Assembly: GCF_006861775.1 (NCBI RefSeq)
Contig: NZ_VDGG01000027.1
Span: 1 to 51,622 of the forward strand
Source of the DNA: Psychrobacillus soli
Lineage (GTDB): Bacteria; Bacillota; Bacilli; Bacillales_A; Planococcaceae
Reading direction: 5' to 3'
DNA: 51,622 nt
The notes below the pieces were generated by a model. That model was not told the origin of the DNA, made no database searches, and was given only the letters and a program-made list of their open reading frames with translations. Both the position numbers and the translations under genes were made by a program. Every line of letters begins with the position of its first letter. Position 1 is the first letter of the stretch. Positions 17,033 to 27,075 of the stretch are shown here, one piece after another.

Positions 17033-17877
17033 AAAAAATACTAATAACAGGAGCAAGTAGTTATGTAGGCACAAGCCTAGAGAAATGGCTGGAAAATTCT
17101 CCAGAACAATATTCTGTAGATTCCATTAGTTTAAGGCACGAATCCTGGAAAGGAAAAAACTTTTCGTTGTACGATGCTGTAGTACATGTGGCTGGAATAG
17201 CGCACATTAAGGAAACAAAAGACAATGCAAAATTTTATTATAGTGTGAATCGTGATTTGGCATATGAAACTGCTAATAAGGCAAAAAACGATGGTGTTAA
17301 GCAATTTATATTCTTAAGTTCGATGAGTGTTTATGGGGTAGAAAACGGAGTTATAAGTAAGGATACTCCACTTAAGCCCAAAAGTAATTATGGAAAGTCA
17401 AAGTTTCAAGCAGAAGAATTAATTTGTACTTTGAGAGATGATTCATTTAAAGTAGCTGTTCTTCGACCGCCGATGATTTACGGTAATGACTGTAAAGGAA
17501 ATTATACTAGATTGGCAGGTCTGGCTCTCAAAACACCGGTGTTTCCTAATATAGAGAATAGAAGAAGCATGATTTATATAGATAATCTAACTGAATTTAT
17601 TAAACTTCTAATTGATGATTGTAGAAACGGCTTATTCTTCCCGCAAAATAGTGAGTATTTAAAAACAAGTGAGATGGTTAGGCTGATTGCTGAAGAACAT
17701 GGGAAAAAGATTAAGATGATAAAGTTTTTTAATCCCTTATTAAGATTGCTCAAAATTGGTACGGTTAATAAAGTGTTTGGTGACTTAGTGTACGATAAAT
17801 ATATGTCTGAATACAGGATTTCATATGATGTATGCGATTTTAAGTCTTCGATTCTTTTAACTGAAAGGGGACGTTAA
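17029..17877 (+). CDS. SDR-type nucleotide-sugar epimerase/reductase
   Basis: 282 residues with an N-terminal Rossmann motif (ITGASSYVGTSL) and an extended-SDR active site: SSMSVYG and YGKSKFQAEE (Tyr-x-x-x-Lys). RPPMIYG and RRSMIYIDN are typical of the WbpV/WreQ-like 4-ketoreductase group. Coupled by a 4-nt overlap to the initiating transferase, it probably reduces the 4-keto-6-deoxy-HexNAc (free or lipid-linked) made by the CapD-like enzyme, giving QuiNAc or FucNAc. The substrate assignment is inferred from context. Confidence 0.75.
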   Translation: MKKILITGASSYVGTSLEKWLENSPEQYSVDSISLRHESWKGKNFSLYDAVVHVAGIAHIKETKDNAKFYYSVNRDLAYETANKAKNDGVKQFIFLSSMSVYGVENGVISKDTPLKPKSNYGKSKFQAEELICTLRDDSFKVAVLRPPMIYGNDCKGNYTRLAGLALKTPVFPNIENRRSMIYIDNLTEFIKLLIDDCRNGLFFPQNSEYLKTSEMVRLIAEEHGKKIKMIKFFNPLLRLLKIGTVNKVFGDLVYDKYMSEYRISYDVCDFKSSILLTERGR

Positions 17878-17878
17878 T

Positions 17879-18661
17879 ATGAAATATTTAAATAAAGAAG
17901 AGACTTTAGTAAGTATTATAATGCCTGCATATAACTGTGAAATGTATATAGAAGAAGCAATTAATTCTGTTATCGAGCAGACATATCAATTATGGGAACT
18001 AATAGTAATAGATGACGAGTCAAGTGATAAAACGGTAGAAATTTTAGAAAAACTGTCAATCAAAGATGAACGTATACAGTTTTATATTAATGAGAAGAAT
18101 CAAGGTGTATCAGCTACTAGAAATAGAGGAATATCGCTTGCTAATGGTGACTGGATCGCATTTTTAGATAGTGATGACATGTGGGATAAAACTAAATTAC
18201 ATAAACAGATAGCACATGCAGAAATAAGAGCTGCTGAATTTATATTTACAGGTTCATCTTATATAAATGAAAATGGGATAGATTATCAAGGCGTTTTTGA
18301 AGTTCCTAATAAGGTAACTTATAAGAACTTGAGAACACATAATGTTATTTCGTGTTCATCAGTACTGATAAAGAAGGAATTTTTCAGAAATATAAAAATG
18401 GAAAATGATGATATGCATGAAGACTATGCTGTTTGGTTAAGAGTTTTAAATACTGGAGTTTGTGCTTATGGTATAAATGAACCTCTGCTTATATATAGAA
18501 TTTCACGAAATTCTAAGTCGGGAAATAAAGTAAAGACGATTAAAATGACGTACAAAGTGTTTAGATTTATTGGTTTGAATCCGATTAGTTCAATATATTT
18601 TATGACAAGTCATATACTGAAATCAGTAAAAAAGTATAGAAAGATAAAGTTTGTAAACTAG
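17879..18661 (+). CDS. Glycosyltransferase family 2
   Basis: 260 residues; a cytoplasmic GT-A fold enzyme that adds a sugar to the lipid-linked repeat unit. It begins with VSIIMPAYNCEMYIEEAI, then LIVIDDESSDKT, then RNRGISLANGDWIAFLDSDD with the DxDD metal site. The acceptor half has the MHEDYAVWLRVL block. It lies 1 nt after the preceding gene, with GAAAGGGGAC as ribosome site. Donor and acceptor cannot be read from sequence. Confidence 0.88.
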   Translation: MKYLNKEETLVSIIMPAYNCEMYIEEAINSVIEQTYQLWELIVIDDESSDKTVEILEKLSIKDERIQFYINEKNQGVSATRNRGISLANGDWIAFLDSDDMWDKTKLHKQIAHAEIRAAEFIFTGSSYINENGIDYQGVFEVPNKVTYKNLRTHNVISCSSVLIKKEFFRNIKMENDDMHEDYAVWLRVLNTGVCAYGINEPLLIYRISRNSKSGNKVKTIKMTYKVFRFIGLNPISSIYFMTSHILKSVKKYRKIKFVN

Positions 18662-18691
18662 TTACTTTTGGAGATATAAGGGGAGGCTATT

Positions 18692-19468
18692 ATGAACCTA
18701 CAAGTTTTAGTATCAACTATGTATCAAGATGATCATAGTTTACTTGAAAAAATGAATATTCAATCGGATGCCATATTTATTAATCAATGCAATAAGAACG
18801 ATTTTCAAAATTTTGTATATAAAGGAAATGAAATAAAATTTTTATCTTTTGCTGAGCGTGGAATTGGCTTAAGTAGAAATAATGCGCTTATGAGAGCTAC
18901 AGCTGATATATGTTTATTTGCGGATGATGATGTTACTTATGTCGACAATTATAAAGATATAATAATAAATGCCTTCAAAAGTAACCCTAAAGCAAACATT
19001 ATTGTTTTTAATGTCCAAAGTACGAATCCTGAGCGAGAAGAATATATTATACATGATGAAAAAAGATTAAGATTTTATAATTGTTTAAGATATGGAACTT
19101 TTAGGGTAGCAATAAGAACGGAAAGTCTACGAAAGAAGAATATATATTTTTCACTTCTATTTGGTGGAGGAGCAAAATATGGAAGTGGGGAAGATAGTAT
19201 ATTAATAATGGATAGCTTAAAAAAAGGATTGAAAATTTATGCATCCCCTGAAAAAATAGGTACTGTAACCCATAAGGAATCTACTTGGTTTAATGGCTAT
19301 ACAGATAAGTTTTTTATAGATAAAGGCGCTTTGTTTTATAACATTTCGAGAAGGTGGGCAAGTCTGCTATCTTTACAATTTGTTATTAGAAAACGCAGTC
19401 TTTTTAAAGATGATAAGAAAATATTAGAAGCATTTAAATTACTAATTAAAGGTATTAGAAACTATTAG
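18692..19468 (+). CDS. Glycosyltransferase family 2-like protein
   Basis: 258 residues. The start (LQVLVSTMYQDD) and CLFADDDVTYVDN with a DDD metal site mark a GT-A enzyme of the short, atypical family 2 branch. FGGGAKYGSGEDSILI with the catalytic acidic pair follows, and the C-terminus is basic. The usual strand-two DDxS motif is replaced by a diverged DAIFINQCN stretch. It probably adds one residue of the repeat unit. Confidence 0.75.
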   Translation: MNLQVLVSTMYQDDHSLLEKMNIQSDAIFINQCNKNDFQNFVYKGNEIKFLSFAERGIGLSRNNALMRATADICLFADDDVTYVDNYKDIIINAFKSNPKANIIVFNVQSTNPEREEYIIHDEKRLRFYNCLRYGTFRVAIRTESLRKKNIYFSLLFGGGAKYGSGEDSILIMDSLKKGLKIYASPEKIGTVTHKESTWFNGYTDKFFIDKGALFYNISRRWASLLSLQFVIRKRSLFKDDKKILEAFKLLIKGIRNY

Positions 19469-19715
19469 AGTTGAATATTAACATGTATATTATGTACTAA
19501 ATTAGGTTCTATTGAGCAACAAAACATTGATTCTAAGTGGAGTAACAAGAAATATAGCATAAATTAGTAATATAATAAGGCAAAGAAAGAGTAATAATTC
19601 ATTTTTAAAAGGATGCTAACAAAAGAAGAAGTTCTACCGATTGTTTAAAAGCTATAGAGGTCTATTTAAAATAGTGCCAAAGGTTTTAAATTAAAAAAGA
19701 ATTAGGGGGCAAGTA

Positions 19716-20864
19716 GTGAAACGTTTACATTTTTTCTTTTATTCACAATTGATTGAAGGGTTTGGAGGCGTTGAAACTTGGGCTGATTATTTCTTTCCAA
19801 TTCTTTCTGAGAATAAAAATATAGAAATTAATATTTACTATGTTCATGACGATAATAACGTGAATAAAAAATTAGTTACAAAGTGGTCAAACGACAAGAT
19901 TAGAGCGAAATTAAAACCAATAAAAATTAATAGTCCTGAAAAGAGATTCTTTTTATTAAACTATATTGCATACTCTGAACAAGTAGAAAAATACATATCA
20001 AATAAAGATATATCAAATGATTATTTTATATTTATTGGATCTATAATGGGATCTTTTTGTAATAGTTATCTTAGTTGGAAAAATATAAATTATAAAAGTT
20101 CGAAAAAAATAGTATGGATTAGAAGTAAGAGTGTTGGTGAAGTAGGAAACGCGTTATTTGGGATTAAAAAAAGAATAGCGGGATTCTTAGAAAAGAGCTT
20201 ATTGAAAAAGAGTACTAAAATTATAACCAATGGTTATGACACCAAACAATTTTATGAAATGATGTATCCAGAGATTGCTAATAAAATATTATGTATTCCT
20301 AATGCAATTCCACATAATTTTAATTATCTAGCTATTAATACTGATCGACTAAAAAAACAGTATACAATTGTATATGCAGGGAGACTTCATGAAAGTAAGG
20401 GCTTTTCTTATTTTGAAAGAGTTTCTCAGCAAAGTAGTATAAATAAAAAGTTTATTGCATACGGGGATGATACGCATTTACAGAAAAGATTACCTACAAT
20501 TAATTATCAGGGAAAGTATAAATTTACCGATCTAGAATCGATATTTCAAACAGGAGATATCTTCTTGTTTTTAAATATCTCTTCTATGGCTGGAGGCTTA
20601 TCACATAGTTTATTAGAAGCGATGTCAGCTGGAAAAATCATAGTTGCTTGGAACAATGACGTACATAAACAAGTATTAAATGACTCGAATTCTTGGTTAG
20701 TAGAAGAAGGTAATAGTAAGAAATTAATTGAAGTGATAGAAAAAATATGCGTTTACTCACATGAAGGAAATGGAATTATAGACGACAAAAGGAGACAAGC
20801 GAGAAATAACAGCTTAGAATTTAATCCAAACTTTCACGTGGATAAATTTATCGAAATATTATAA
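19716..20864 (+). CDS. Glycosyltransferase family 4
   Basis: 382 residues; GT-B fold. The C-terminal half has IPNAIPHN, IVYAGRLHESKGF, a GKYKFTD block and SSMAGGLSHSLLEAMSAGKIIVAWN, where the GLSHSLLEAMS segment is the E-x7-E-like donor site. The N-terminal part carries EGFGGVETWADYFFP. GTG start at 19716 after AGGGGGC. The 247-bp gap before it holds only AT-rich sequence with stops in all frames and no recognisable gene. Confidence 0.87.
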   Translation: MKRLHFFFYSQLIEGFGGVETWADYFFPILSENKNIEINIYYVHDDNNVNKKLVTKWSNDKIRAKLKPIKINSPEKRFFLLNYIAYSEQVEKYISNKDISNDYFIFIGSIMGSFCNSYLSWKNINYKSSKKIVWIRSKSVGEVGNALFGIKKRIAGFLEKSLLKKSTKIITNGYDTKQFYEMMYPEIANKILCIPNAIPHNFNYLAINTDRLKKQYTIVYAGRLHESKGFSYFERVSQQSSINKKFIAYGDDTHLQKRLPTINYQGKYKFTDLESIFQTGDIFLFLNISSMAGGLSHSLLEAMSAGKIIVAWNNDVHKQVLNDSNSWLVEEGNSKKLIEVIEKICVYSHEGNGIIDDKRRQARNNSLEFNPNFHVDKFIEIL

Positions 20865-20940
20865 TTTTAAATTAGAAAAGAAATGAATTCTTGATTGGGG
20901 GAAACATAATTTAGATAGTCTATAAATAAAGGAGATTTTA

Positions 20941-22272
20941 ATGCAAGTGAAAAGTATACAAAAGTTTTTTATCTATTTATTTTTTTTCACAGGACCCTTT
21001 GTAGTGTCTTCTATATATCAAAATGTTTCAGTAATACCTACTAGTTTACTTGTATCAATACTTCTAATAATAACCAGTAGTATTGTAATTTTTAAAAAAG
21101 GCCATTTGAAAATTGATTCATTATCAAAGTCTGTTATAGTTCTCTTTTTTTTACCAATATTTTTATCTACTATTACTATTATTTTGAATATCTTTTTTAT
21201 AGAGGATCTCGATTATAAGTCCTTTTTAGAGACAGATTTTGTGAATAGATTAATAAATGTATTGGTTTATTTCTTTGTAACTTTTTTATTAGTAGACTAT
21301 ATAAATAATGAAAATAAAAACAAAATATTTAAAATGATTAGTCTATATCTATTTGGTTGTATTTTTATGCTAGCGTTTGGGGTTTGGCAATTACTTCATT
21401 TCGTCTTTGGAATTCCATTCTTAGAGTTAGATACACGCTCCTTACTGCATAGTGTTGATGTTTCGATAGCACAGTTTAATTTTCGATTAACATCTTTAGC
21501 TAATGAGCCTAGTTTTTTCGCACCTTTTATCATCGATTCCATTATTTTGAGTTTCTTATTTATCAAGAAAAGTTTATATAGAATATTATTTATTTTATTT
21601 GCAACTATGGTTCTCTTTTTCACTTTTTCAGGAGGTGGTTATGTAAATCTATTGTTAGTAGTTGTTAGTCTTTTAGTTATTCTAAATATAGGTATTTATA
21701 ATAAATTTAAATATAAAACTGTTTTACTTGCCTCATTCCTGACCATTTTATTCTCTATATTAGGTGTTTTTATATTTAATATTTTTAATGTTGGAAAAAT
21801 TTTATACCCTGTATTAGGTAGATTTGATACAATGTTTGATTCAACTGGGTCTGCAAGAACTTATATGGTAACCCAACCCTTTAAGTGGATATTTGAATAT
21901 AAAGTATGGAATATACTATTTGGTTTGGGACCTAATTCTTTTGAATACTTAAAGTATGTAAAAAAATTACCGTCAGGGGAACCTATACATAGTACCTCTA
22001 ACAACCTATTTACTGACTTTACATTTGAAAATGGATTTGTAGGTTTAATATGTGTAATCTCTATATTTATTATTATCATGAGACGAGTTTTAATAAATTT
22101 AAAAATAGAAGTTAATAAATACTCAGTAGTCACATATATGCTTTTAGTACATTTATTTATAACTAGTATGTATAGAGCTGATTATCTTTCACCAAGATTT
22201 TGGATTATTATTCTTATAATTATATACCTAGTAAAAAATTTCAAGGAGTTAAAGTATTTTGAAGATAAATAA
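20941..22272 (+). CDS. wzy: Polysaccharide polymerase (Wzy-like)
   Basis: 443 residues, very hydrophobic, with about 11-12 predicted membrane segments and a large external loop at about 290-370. This architecture is typical of O-antigen/EPS polymerases, which join lipid-linked repeat units outside the membrane. Motif similarity is low, as usual for Wzy; the call rests on topology, length and position between glycosyltransferases and the flippase. AAGGAG lies before the ATG at 20941. Confidence 0.75.
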   Translation: MQVKSIQKFFIYLFFFTGPFVVSSIYQNVSVIPTSLLVSILLIITSSIVIFKKGHLKIDSLSKSVIVLFFLPIFLSTITIILNIFFIEDLDYKSFLETDFVNRLINVLVYFFVTFLLVDYINNENKNKIFKMISLYLFGCIFMLAFGVWQLLHFVFGIPFLELDTRSLLHSVDVSIAQFNFRLTSLANEPSFFAPFIIDSIILSFLFIKKSLYRILFILFATMVLFFTFSGGGYVNLLLVVVSLLVILNIGIYNKFKYKTVLLASFLTILFSILGVFIFNIFNVGKILYPVLGRFDTMFDSTGSARTYMVTQPFKWIFEYKVWNILFGLGPNSFEYLKYVKKLPSGEPIHSTSNNLFTDFTFENGFVGLICVISIFIIIMRRVLINLKIEVNKYSVVTYMLLVHLFITSMYRADYLSPRFWIIILIIIYLVKNFKELKYFEDK

Positions 22273-22408
22273 TTAAATAAATAACACATCAATACTTAGT
22301 ATTATTATCGGCCCTTCTATCATTAGTGAAAAAATATAAGGCGAAAGATAGTTTCAATTTTTGGTTGCTGTATTAAAAGTTATAAAAAAAGGATGGATAT
22401 TTTTGGGA

Positions 22409-23824
22409 ATGAAAAATAACCTTAAAGATATTACTGATTTTATTAAGGATATTGAATTAAAATACAATCTTTTTGAGCATGAAATAGATGGAATATATTT
22501 TTGGAAAATACTTAGATTCCAAGTATACACTATTTTAACTAAAAAACTTGGACTTTATGGCGATCCACATCCAAGTAATAATATTAGTAATCTAAAAAAA
22601 ATTATTGAAGTTACAAAAAAAGAAATTGATATCTATAAATATAATGCTTTAAGATCCAAAGAGAAAAAGGGTATTCTTGTTTTTCAAAGTCCTAGAAAAG
22701 GAAATTATAATGGGAAAAAAACAGATATTTACACATATTTTTTGAGAGATGCGTTTAATGAACTTGACTTTTATGATTACGAATTTCTTGAAGTTGGAAC
22801 TAATAATAAAGAATACTATGATTCTAATTCTACAAAAATTGCCCTTAATTCATTATACAAAATGAAAGTATCCAGTTTTTTTGTCAAAATACGTTTTGGA
22901 GAGCAAGATAAGCAATTAATAGAAAGAATAAAAAGAGAAATATATGAGAGTTTTAATTTGGAAATAGATATATTATTGATGACAAAAAAGAATATTCATA
23001 ATTTTAAGCAAACATATAAATACTATTGCAAATTGTTTGATAGCTGGAAACCCAAAAAAATTATTTTGATTTGTTCTTACGGACAAGAGCCATTGATTGC
23101 TGCTGCCCAAGATAAAGAAATTACAGTAATTGAATTACAACATGGTATAATGACGAATTACCATTTGGGTTATAGCTTTCCTGTAAAGAAAAAGATACCT
23201 TATTTTCCAGATAAAATATTAATTTTCGGAAAGTATTGGAAGGATTCTACTGCTATACCTTTAAAAGAAAAAAATATTAACATTATGGGATATCCATATT
23301 TATCAACCCAGTTGGATAAACTTAAAGATACAAAGAAATCACAAAAGACTATTGCTTTTATTTCGCAAGGAACAATTGCAAAGGAATTAATTCATATTGC
23401 ATATGAATTTGCAAGGGATAATATAGATTACAAAGTAAAATATAAGCTGCACCCCAGTGAATATAAACTATGGAGAGAAATATATCCTGAATTAATACAA
23501 GCAGATGGTTTGGAAAATTTCACAATTATTGATAACAACAAAAGAAACTTATATCAAATATTAGCGGAATCAGAATTTCAAGTTGGTGTATACTCTACTG
23601 CCATTTATGAGGGAATAGTATTGAATTGTAAAACTGTATTAATTAATTTCTCTGGGATAGAAGAAATGGAATTTTTAATAGAAAAAGGTGTTGTCATGTT
23701 AGCAAAAAATGTCGAAGAATTAGAAGATTGTATAAAGAACTTTAAAACTATTTCATATTCTACTAGCGATTTTTTTGCAGATAATGTTAACAGAATAGAA
23801 ATAATTACGCCTTTGCTAAATTAA
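22409..23824 (+). CDS. Capsule-synthesis / GT-B-like glycosyltransferase
   Basis: About 472 residues, no membrane segments. The middle contains VIELQHGIMTNYHLGYSFP, a pattern shared by capsule synthesis (KpsC/S-like) and CDP-glycerol transferase-like GT-B proteins. Later blocks are KYKLHPSEY and VGVYSTAIYEGI, again as in that superfamily (the H-P-x-E and STA-x-E-G donor site). It may transfer the nonulosonate or a polyol phosphate. The start is uncertain: ATG 22409, or TTG 22403, which is better spaced from AAAGGATGG. Confidence 0.6.
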   Translation: MKNNLKDITDFIKDIELKYNLFEHEIDGIYFWKILRFQVYTILTKKLGLYGDPHPSNNISNLKKIIEVTKKEIDIYKYNALRSKEKKGILVFQSPRKGNYNGKKTDIYTYFLRDAFNELDFYDYEFLEVGTNNKEYYDSNSTKIALNSLYKMKVSSFFVKIRFGEQDKQLIERIKREIYESFNLEIDILLMTKKNIHNFKQTYKYYCKLFDSWKPKKIILICSYGQEPLIAAAQDKEITVIELQHGIMTNYHLGYSFPVKKKIPYFPDKILIFGKYWKDSTAIPLKEKNINIMGYPYLSTQLDKLKDTKKSQKTIAFISQGTIAKELIHIAYEFARDNIDYKVKYKLHPSEYKLWREIYPELIQADGLENFTIIDNNKRNLYQILAESEFQVGVYSTAIYEGIVLNCKTVLINFSGIEEMEFLIEKGVVMLAKNVEELEDCIKNFKTISYSTSDFFADNVNRIEIITPLLN

Positions 23825-24070
23825 GCAAAGTTAGAGATAATATAAAAATTTATAATAAAATGTATCAGAAAAAATGAAAATTCAAATATTCACAATGCCC
23901 CCACTGTTAGGATAGAAGAAGTTGTAAGAGGCTAACATCCTTAACTCGTTGTAAATGACTTGTATAAAGTGTTTTTTTTACATAAAATATAAGTTTTATG
24001 GAATATGATTTTATATATAAATAACTACAAAAAAAGGGTAGTAAAATACCTATAGTAAGTTGGTATAATA

Positions 24071-25321
24071 TTGAATAAAATGCTAAATAATAAAATACTA
24101 ATAAATATTGCATCACTTGGAACTGCAACATTAATTAATGCGGTATTGGCTTTTGTACTTGGAATTGTAACCAGGAATATATTAGGTCCAGAACAATTCG
24201 GTTACTGGTTAACAGTATCACTGATTTTTACTTTTATTCCCTTATTTCAACTTGGAACTTTTAATGCAATGAATAGGGAAATTCCTTTTTTTTTAGTGAG
24301 AAAAGACTATAAAAGAGTCATAGAAATAAGAGAAACTGTATTTTCCTTTATTTTTACTATCCCTCTTTTATTAGTGTTATTGCTGATAGTTAGTAGTTTA
24401 ATTACTTTTTTTACACAAATAAAAATTGAATATAAAATGGGATTATTATTAGGGTCGATTATTAGTGGATTTACATATTTATCTGGTTATGTGGATATGT
24501 ATTATAAATCTGAACAAAACTTCAAGAGAGCTTCAACTTTAATTTCTATCAAAAGTATGTCTCAGACAATTATTACAGTAATCTTGGTCTTTTTTTATGG
24601 ATATATTGGTCTTTATTTAGGAATGCTATTTTCCTTATTAATACATACTTTCATGGGTAAAAAGGTATTTCCTAAAATTAAAAGTTTGCATACTATTTAC
24701 GAGTATAAGCGATTGGTGAAAATTGGATTTCCTATCCTGATTGTTGGAATTATTTGGAGTATAATGATTGCAATTGATCGAATAATTATTTCAATTTTTA
24801 TGACACCAAAGGATTTAGGGAATTATGGTGTAGGGATGATGGTTTTCAGTACAATGATGCTTTTTCCACAGGTTATTAGTCAAGTTATGTATCCAAAAAT
24901 AGTGGAGTTAGTAAGTATTGGAGATTATTCTAAAATCAAAAGATTATATTGGAAAGTCAATACTATATTAGCTATTAGCATGATTTTTGTGATGATAATA
25001 GGGTACATATTATTACCATACTTCATTACTTGGTATATGCCAGAATATAATGATGGAATTAGGGCTGCCCAACTATTATTAATGGGGTTATATCCTTTAA
25101 CTTTAGTAAATTTAGCTGCTGCTTATTTTAATTCAACAGATAATCAAAAAGTATATATGGCAATTCAGGTAGTGAGTATTCTTATTAATATTGCACTAAG
25201 TATAGTTTTTTTGTATTTTAATAAGTCAATTACATCAGTTGCAATTGCAACTTCGATAAGTTTTATCATATATTCGATATTGATGAATACTGTCTTTTTA
25301 TTAAAAATTAAAGGTAAGTAA
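24071..25321 (+). CDS. wzx: Polysaccharide flippase (Wzx-like, MOP superfamily)
   Basis: 416 residues with about 12 membrane segments. The N-terminal pattern ASLGTATLINAVLAFVLGI, then RNILGPEQFGYW, is the hallmark of PST/Wzx exporters; DRIIISIFMTPKDLGNYGVG marks the second half. It flips the undecaprenyl-linked repeat unit outward. Start is TTG 24071 or ATG 24080; neither has a strong ribosome site. The 246 bp before it contain no convincing gene. Confidence 0.85.
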   Translation: MNKMLNNKILINIASLGTATLINAVLAFVLGIVTRNILGPEQFGYWLTVSLIFTFIPLFQLGTFNAMNREIPFFLVRKDYKRVIEIRETVFSFIFTIPLLLVLLLIVSSLITFFTQIKIEYKMGLLLGSIISGFTYLSGYVDMYYKSEQNFKRASTLISIKSMSQTIITVILVFFYGYIGLYLGMLFSLLIHTFMGKKVFPKIKSLHTIYEYKRLVKIGFPILIVGIIWSIMIAIDRIIISIFMTPKDLGNYGVGMMVFSTMMLFPQVISQVMYPKIVELVSIGDYSKIKRLYWKVNTILAISMIFVMIIGYILLPYFITWYMPEYNDGIRAAQLLLMGLYPLTLVNLAAAYFNSTDNQKVYMAIQVVSILINIALSIVFLYFNKSITSVAIATSISFIIYSILMNTVFLLKIKGK

Positions 25322-25428
25322 GGATAATTAGAAATATTAGTAGTATGAATACTAGAAGACTAGCATTAAATATATTACATTAATAAAAAAATCATAATAA
25401 CGATTAAAAATGGATGGTGACTAGTTAA

Positions 25429-27063
25429 TTGGACATATTAGTAATTATACCTGCTCGAGGTGGGTCAAAAGGGATTCCAAGAAAGAATATTAGGCTAATG
25501 TGTGGAAAGCCTTTAATTAGCTATAGTATAGAAAATGCCTTGAATAGTTCATTTAAATTAGATGTCGCTGTATCTACTGATGACGAAGAAATTGAGGGAA
25601 TTGCTGAATTGTATGGCGCAATAGTAATTAAAAGATCTGCTGAGTTGGCAACTGATAAAGTTACATTAGATCCTGTAATCCATCATACTTTATTAGAAAT
25701 GGAAGAAGAGAAGGGTTTTAATTATGATTATGTTATTACGATGCAACCTACTTCACCATTATTAACAACAGCGACGTTAGACGCTGCTATCTCTTATTTC
25801 TCTAATAATGATTTTGATACAGTAATTAGTGGTATTAATCGTCCACATCTTTCTTGGACTGAAAAAGACGGGGAAATTATACCACTTTATAAAGAAAGAC
25901 TTAATCGTCAATACCTTCCTAAAAACTTACATGAAACCGGAGCATTTGTTATTACTAAAAGGGAATTTGTAAATGAACAAAGTAGACTTGGTCCTAATGT
26001 GTCAATCTATGAAGTTCCAGAAAAGGAATGTATTGATATCGACAACCCACAAGATTGGTGGGTAGCCGAAAAGGAACTATCTAAGAAAAGTATTTTAATA
26101 AGAACTGATGGGTATGCAGAGATTGGATTAGGGCATATTTATAGATGTTTACTTCTAGCATATAATCTAATTGATCATGATGTGAGATTTGTTTTATCAA
26201 GTCGTTCAAACATGGGAATAAAAAAAATTCAAGATAGTCATTTCAAATATGACATCATAGAAGATAATTTTGATATTGATGGGCTAGTAGAAGAATATAA
26301 ATGCGATATTCTAATAAACGACATTCTCGATACAACAAAAGAATATGTAAATAATTGTAAGGGATTAGGAGTTCGTGTTGTAAACTTTGAAGATCTTGGA
26401 ACAGGGGCACCTTACGCAGATGCAGTTATTAATGACCTTTATGATAAGAGGAATGAATATCAAAATCATTTTTGGGGAAGCAGTTATTATTGTATAAGAG
26501 ATGAGTTTCTACTTGCAAAACCAGCTGTATTTAATGAAGATGTTAAAGAAATATTGATTATATTTGGAGGAACCGACCCATGTAATCTTACATCTAGAAT
26601 ATTTGAGGCTATAAATTTAATACCTAATAATTATATTCATTACACTTTTATCTTAGGTATGGGTTATAAACACAGTGAGGAATTAATTTCTGCAGCTAAC
26701 GATTCAGATTTAAATATTGATATTGTAAGAGATGTAAAACGTATGACAGAATATATGAGTAAAGCTGATATTGCATTATCGTCTCAAGGAAGAACAATGC
26801 TTGAGCTCGCATCGATGGCAGTCCCTACAATACTTTTAGCCCAAAATGAAAGAGAATTACACCATGAATTTGGATATTTAGAAAATGGGTTTATTAATTT
26901 AGGGCTTGGTAAAAAAGTAGAAGATCGTACAATTAAAGAAACTTTACTTTGGTTAATTAATAGCCCACAAATAAGAAAACAGATGAAAGAGCAAATGTTA
27001 AAAAGAGACCTAAAGAGTGGGGTTCAAAGAGTTATTAATTTAGTACTTGATCGAAATTTGTAA
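25429..27063 (+). CDS. Fused CMP-nonulosonate synthetase and PseG-like protein
   Basis: 544 residues in two domains. Residues 1-220 are an acylneuraminate cytidylyltransferase (NeuA/SpsF): IIPARGGSKGIPRKN, QPTSPLLT, then TGAFVIT and the IDIDNPQDWW-type metal site. Residues 222-544 are PseG/SpsG-like: IRTDGYAEIGLGHIYRCL with the catalytic-type GxGH, IIFGGTDP, and SSQGRTMLELASMAVPTI. In B. subtilis, SpsF and SpsG are separate neighbours. The first half activates a nonulosonic acid with CMP. The second half resembles UDP-sugar hydrolases but could act as a transferase. TTG start at 25429. The next gene, neuB-like, lies 12 nt downstream. Confidence 0.88.
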   Translation: MDILVIIPARGGSKGIPRKNIRLMCGKPLISYSIENALNSSFKLDVAVSTDDEEIEGIAELYGAIVIKRSAELATDKVTLDPVIHHTLLEMEEEKGFNYDYVITMQPTSPLLTTATLDAAISYFSNNDFDTVISGINRPHLSWTEKDGEIIPLYKERLNRQYLPKNLHETGAFVITKREFVNEQSRLGPNVSIYEVPEKECIDIDNPQDWWVAEKELSKKSILIRTDGYAEIGLGHIYRCLLLAYNLIDHDVRFVLSSRSNMGIKKIQDSHFKYDIIEDNFDIDGLVEEYKCDILINDILDTTKEYVNNCKGLGVRVVNFEDLGTGAPYADAVINDLYDKRNEYQNHFWGSSYYCIRDEFLLAKPAVFNEDVKEILIIFGGTDPCNLTSRIFEAINLIPNNYIHYTFILGMGYKHSEELISAANDSDLNIDIVRDVKRMTEYMSKADIALSSQGRTMLELASMAVPTILLAQNERELHHEFGYLENGFINLGLGKKVEDRTIKETLLWLINSPQIRKQMKEQMLKRDLKSGVQRVINLVLDRNL

Positions 27064-27075
27064 TGGAGGGTTAAA

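Noticed and set aside
19469-19715. Possible gene between two glycosyltransferases
   Set aside because: All frames have frequent stops; only short unconvincing runs are seen.
23825-24070. Possible glycosyltransferase remnant before wzx (a run reading VRIEEVVRG)
   Set aside because: Too short and interrupted by stops to support a family call.
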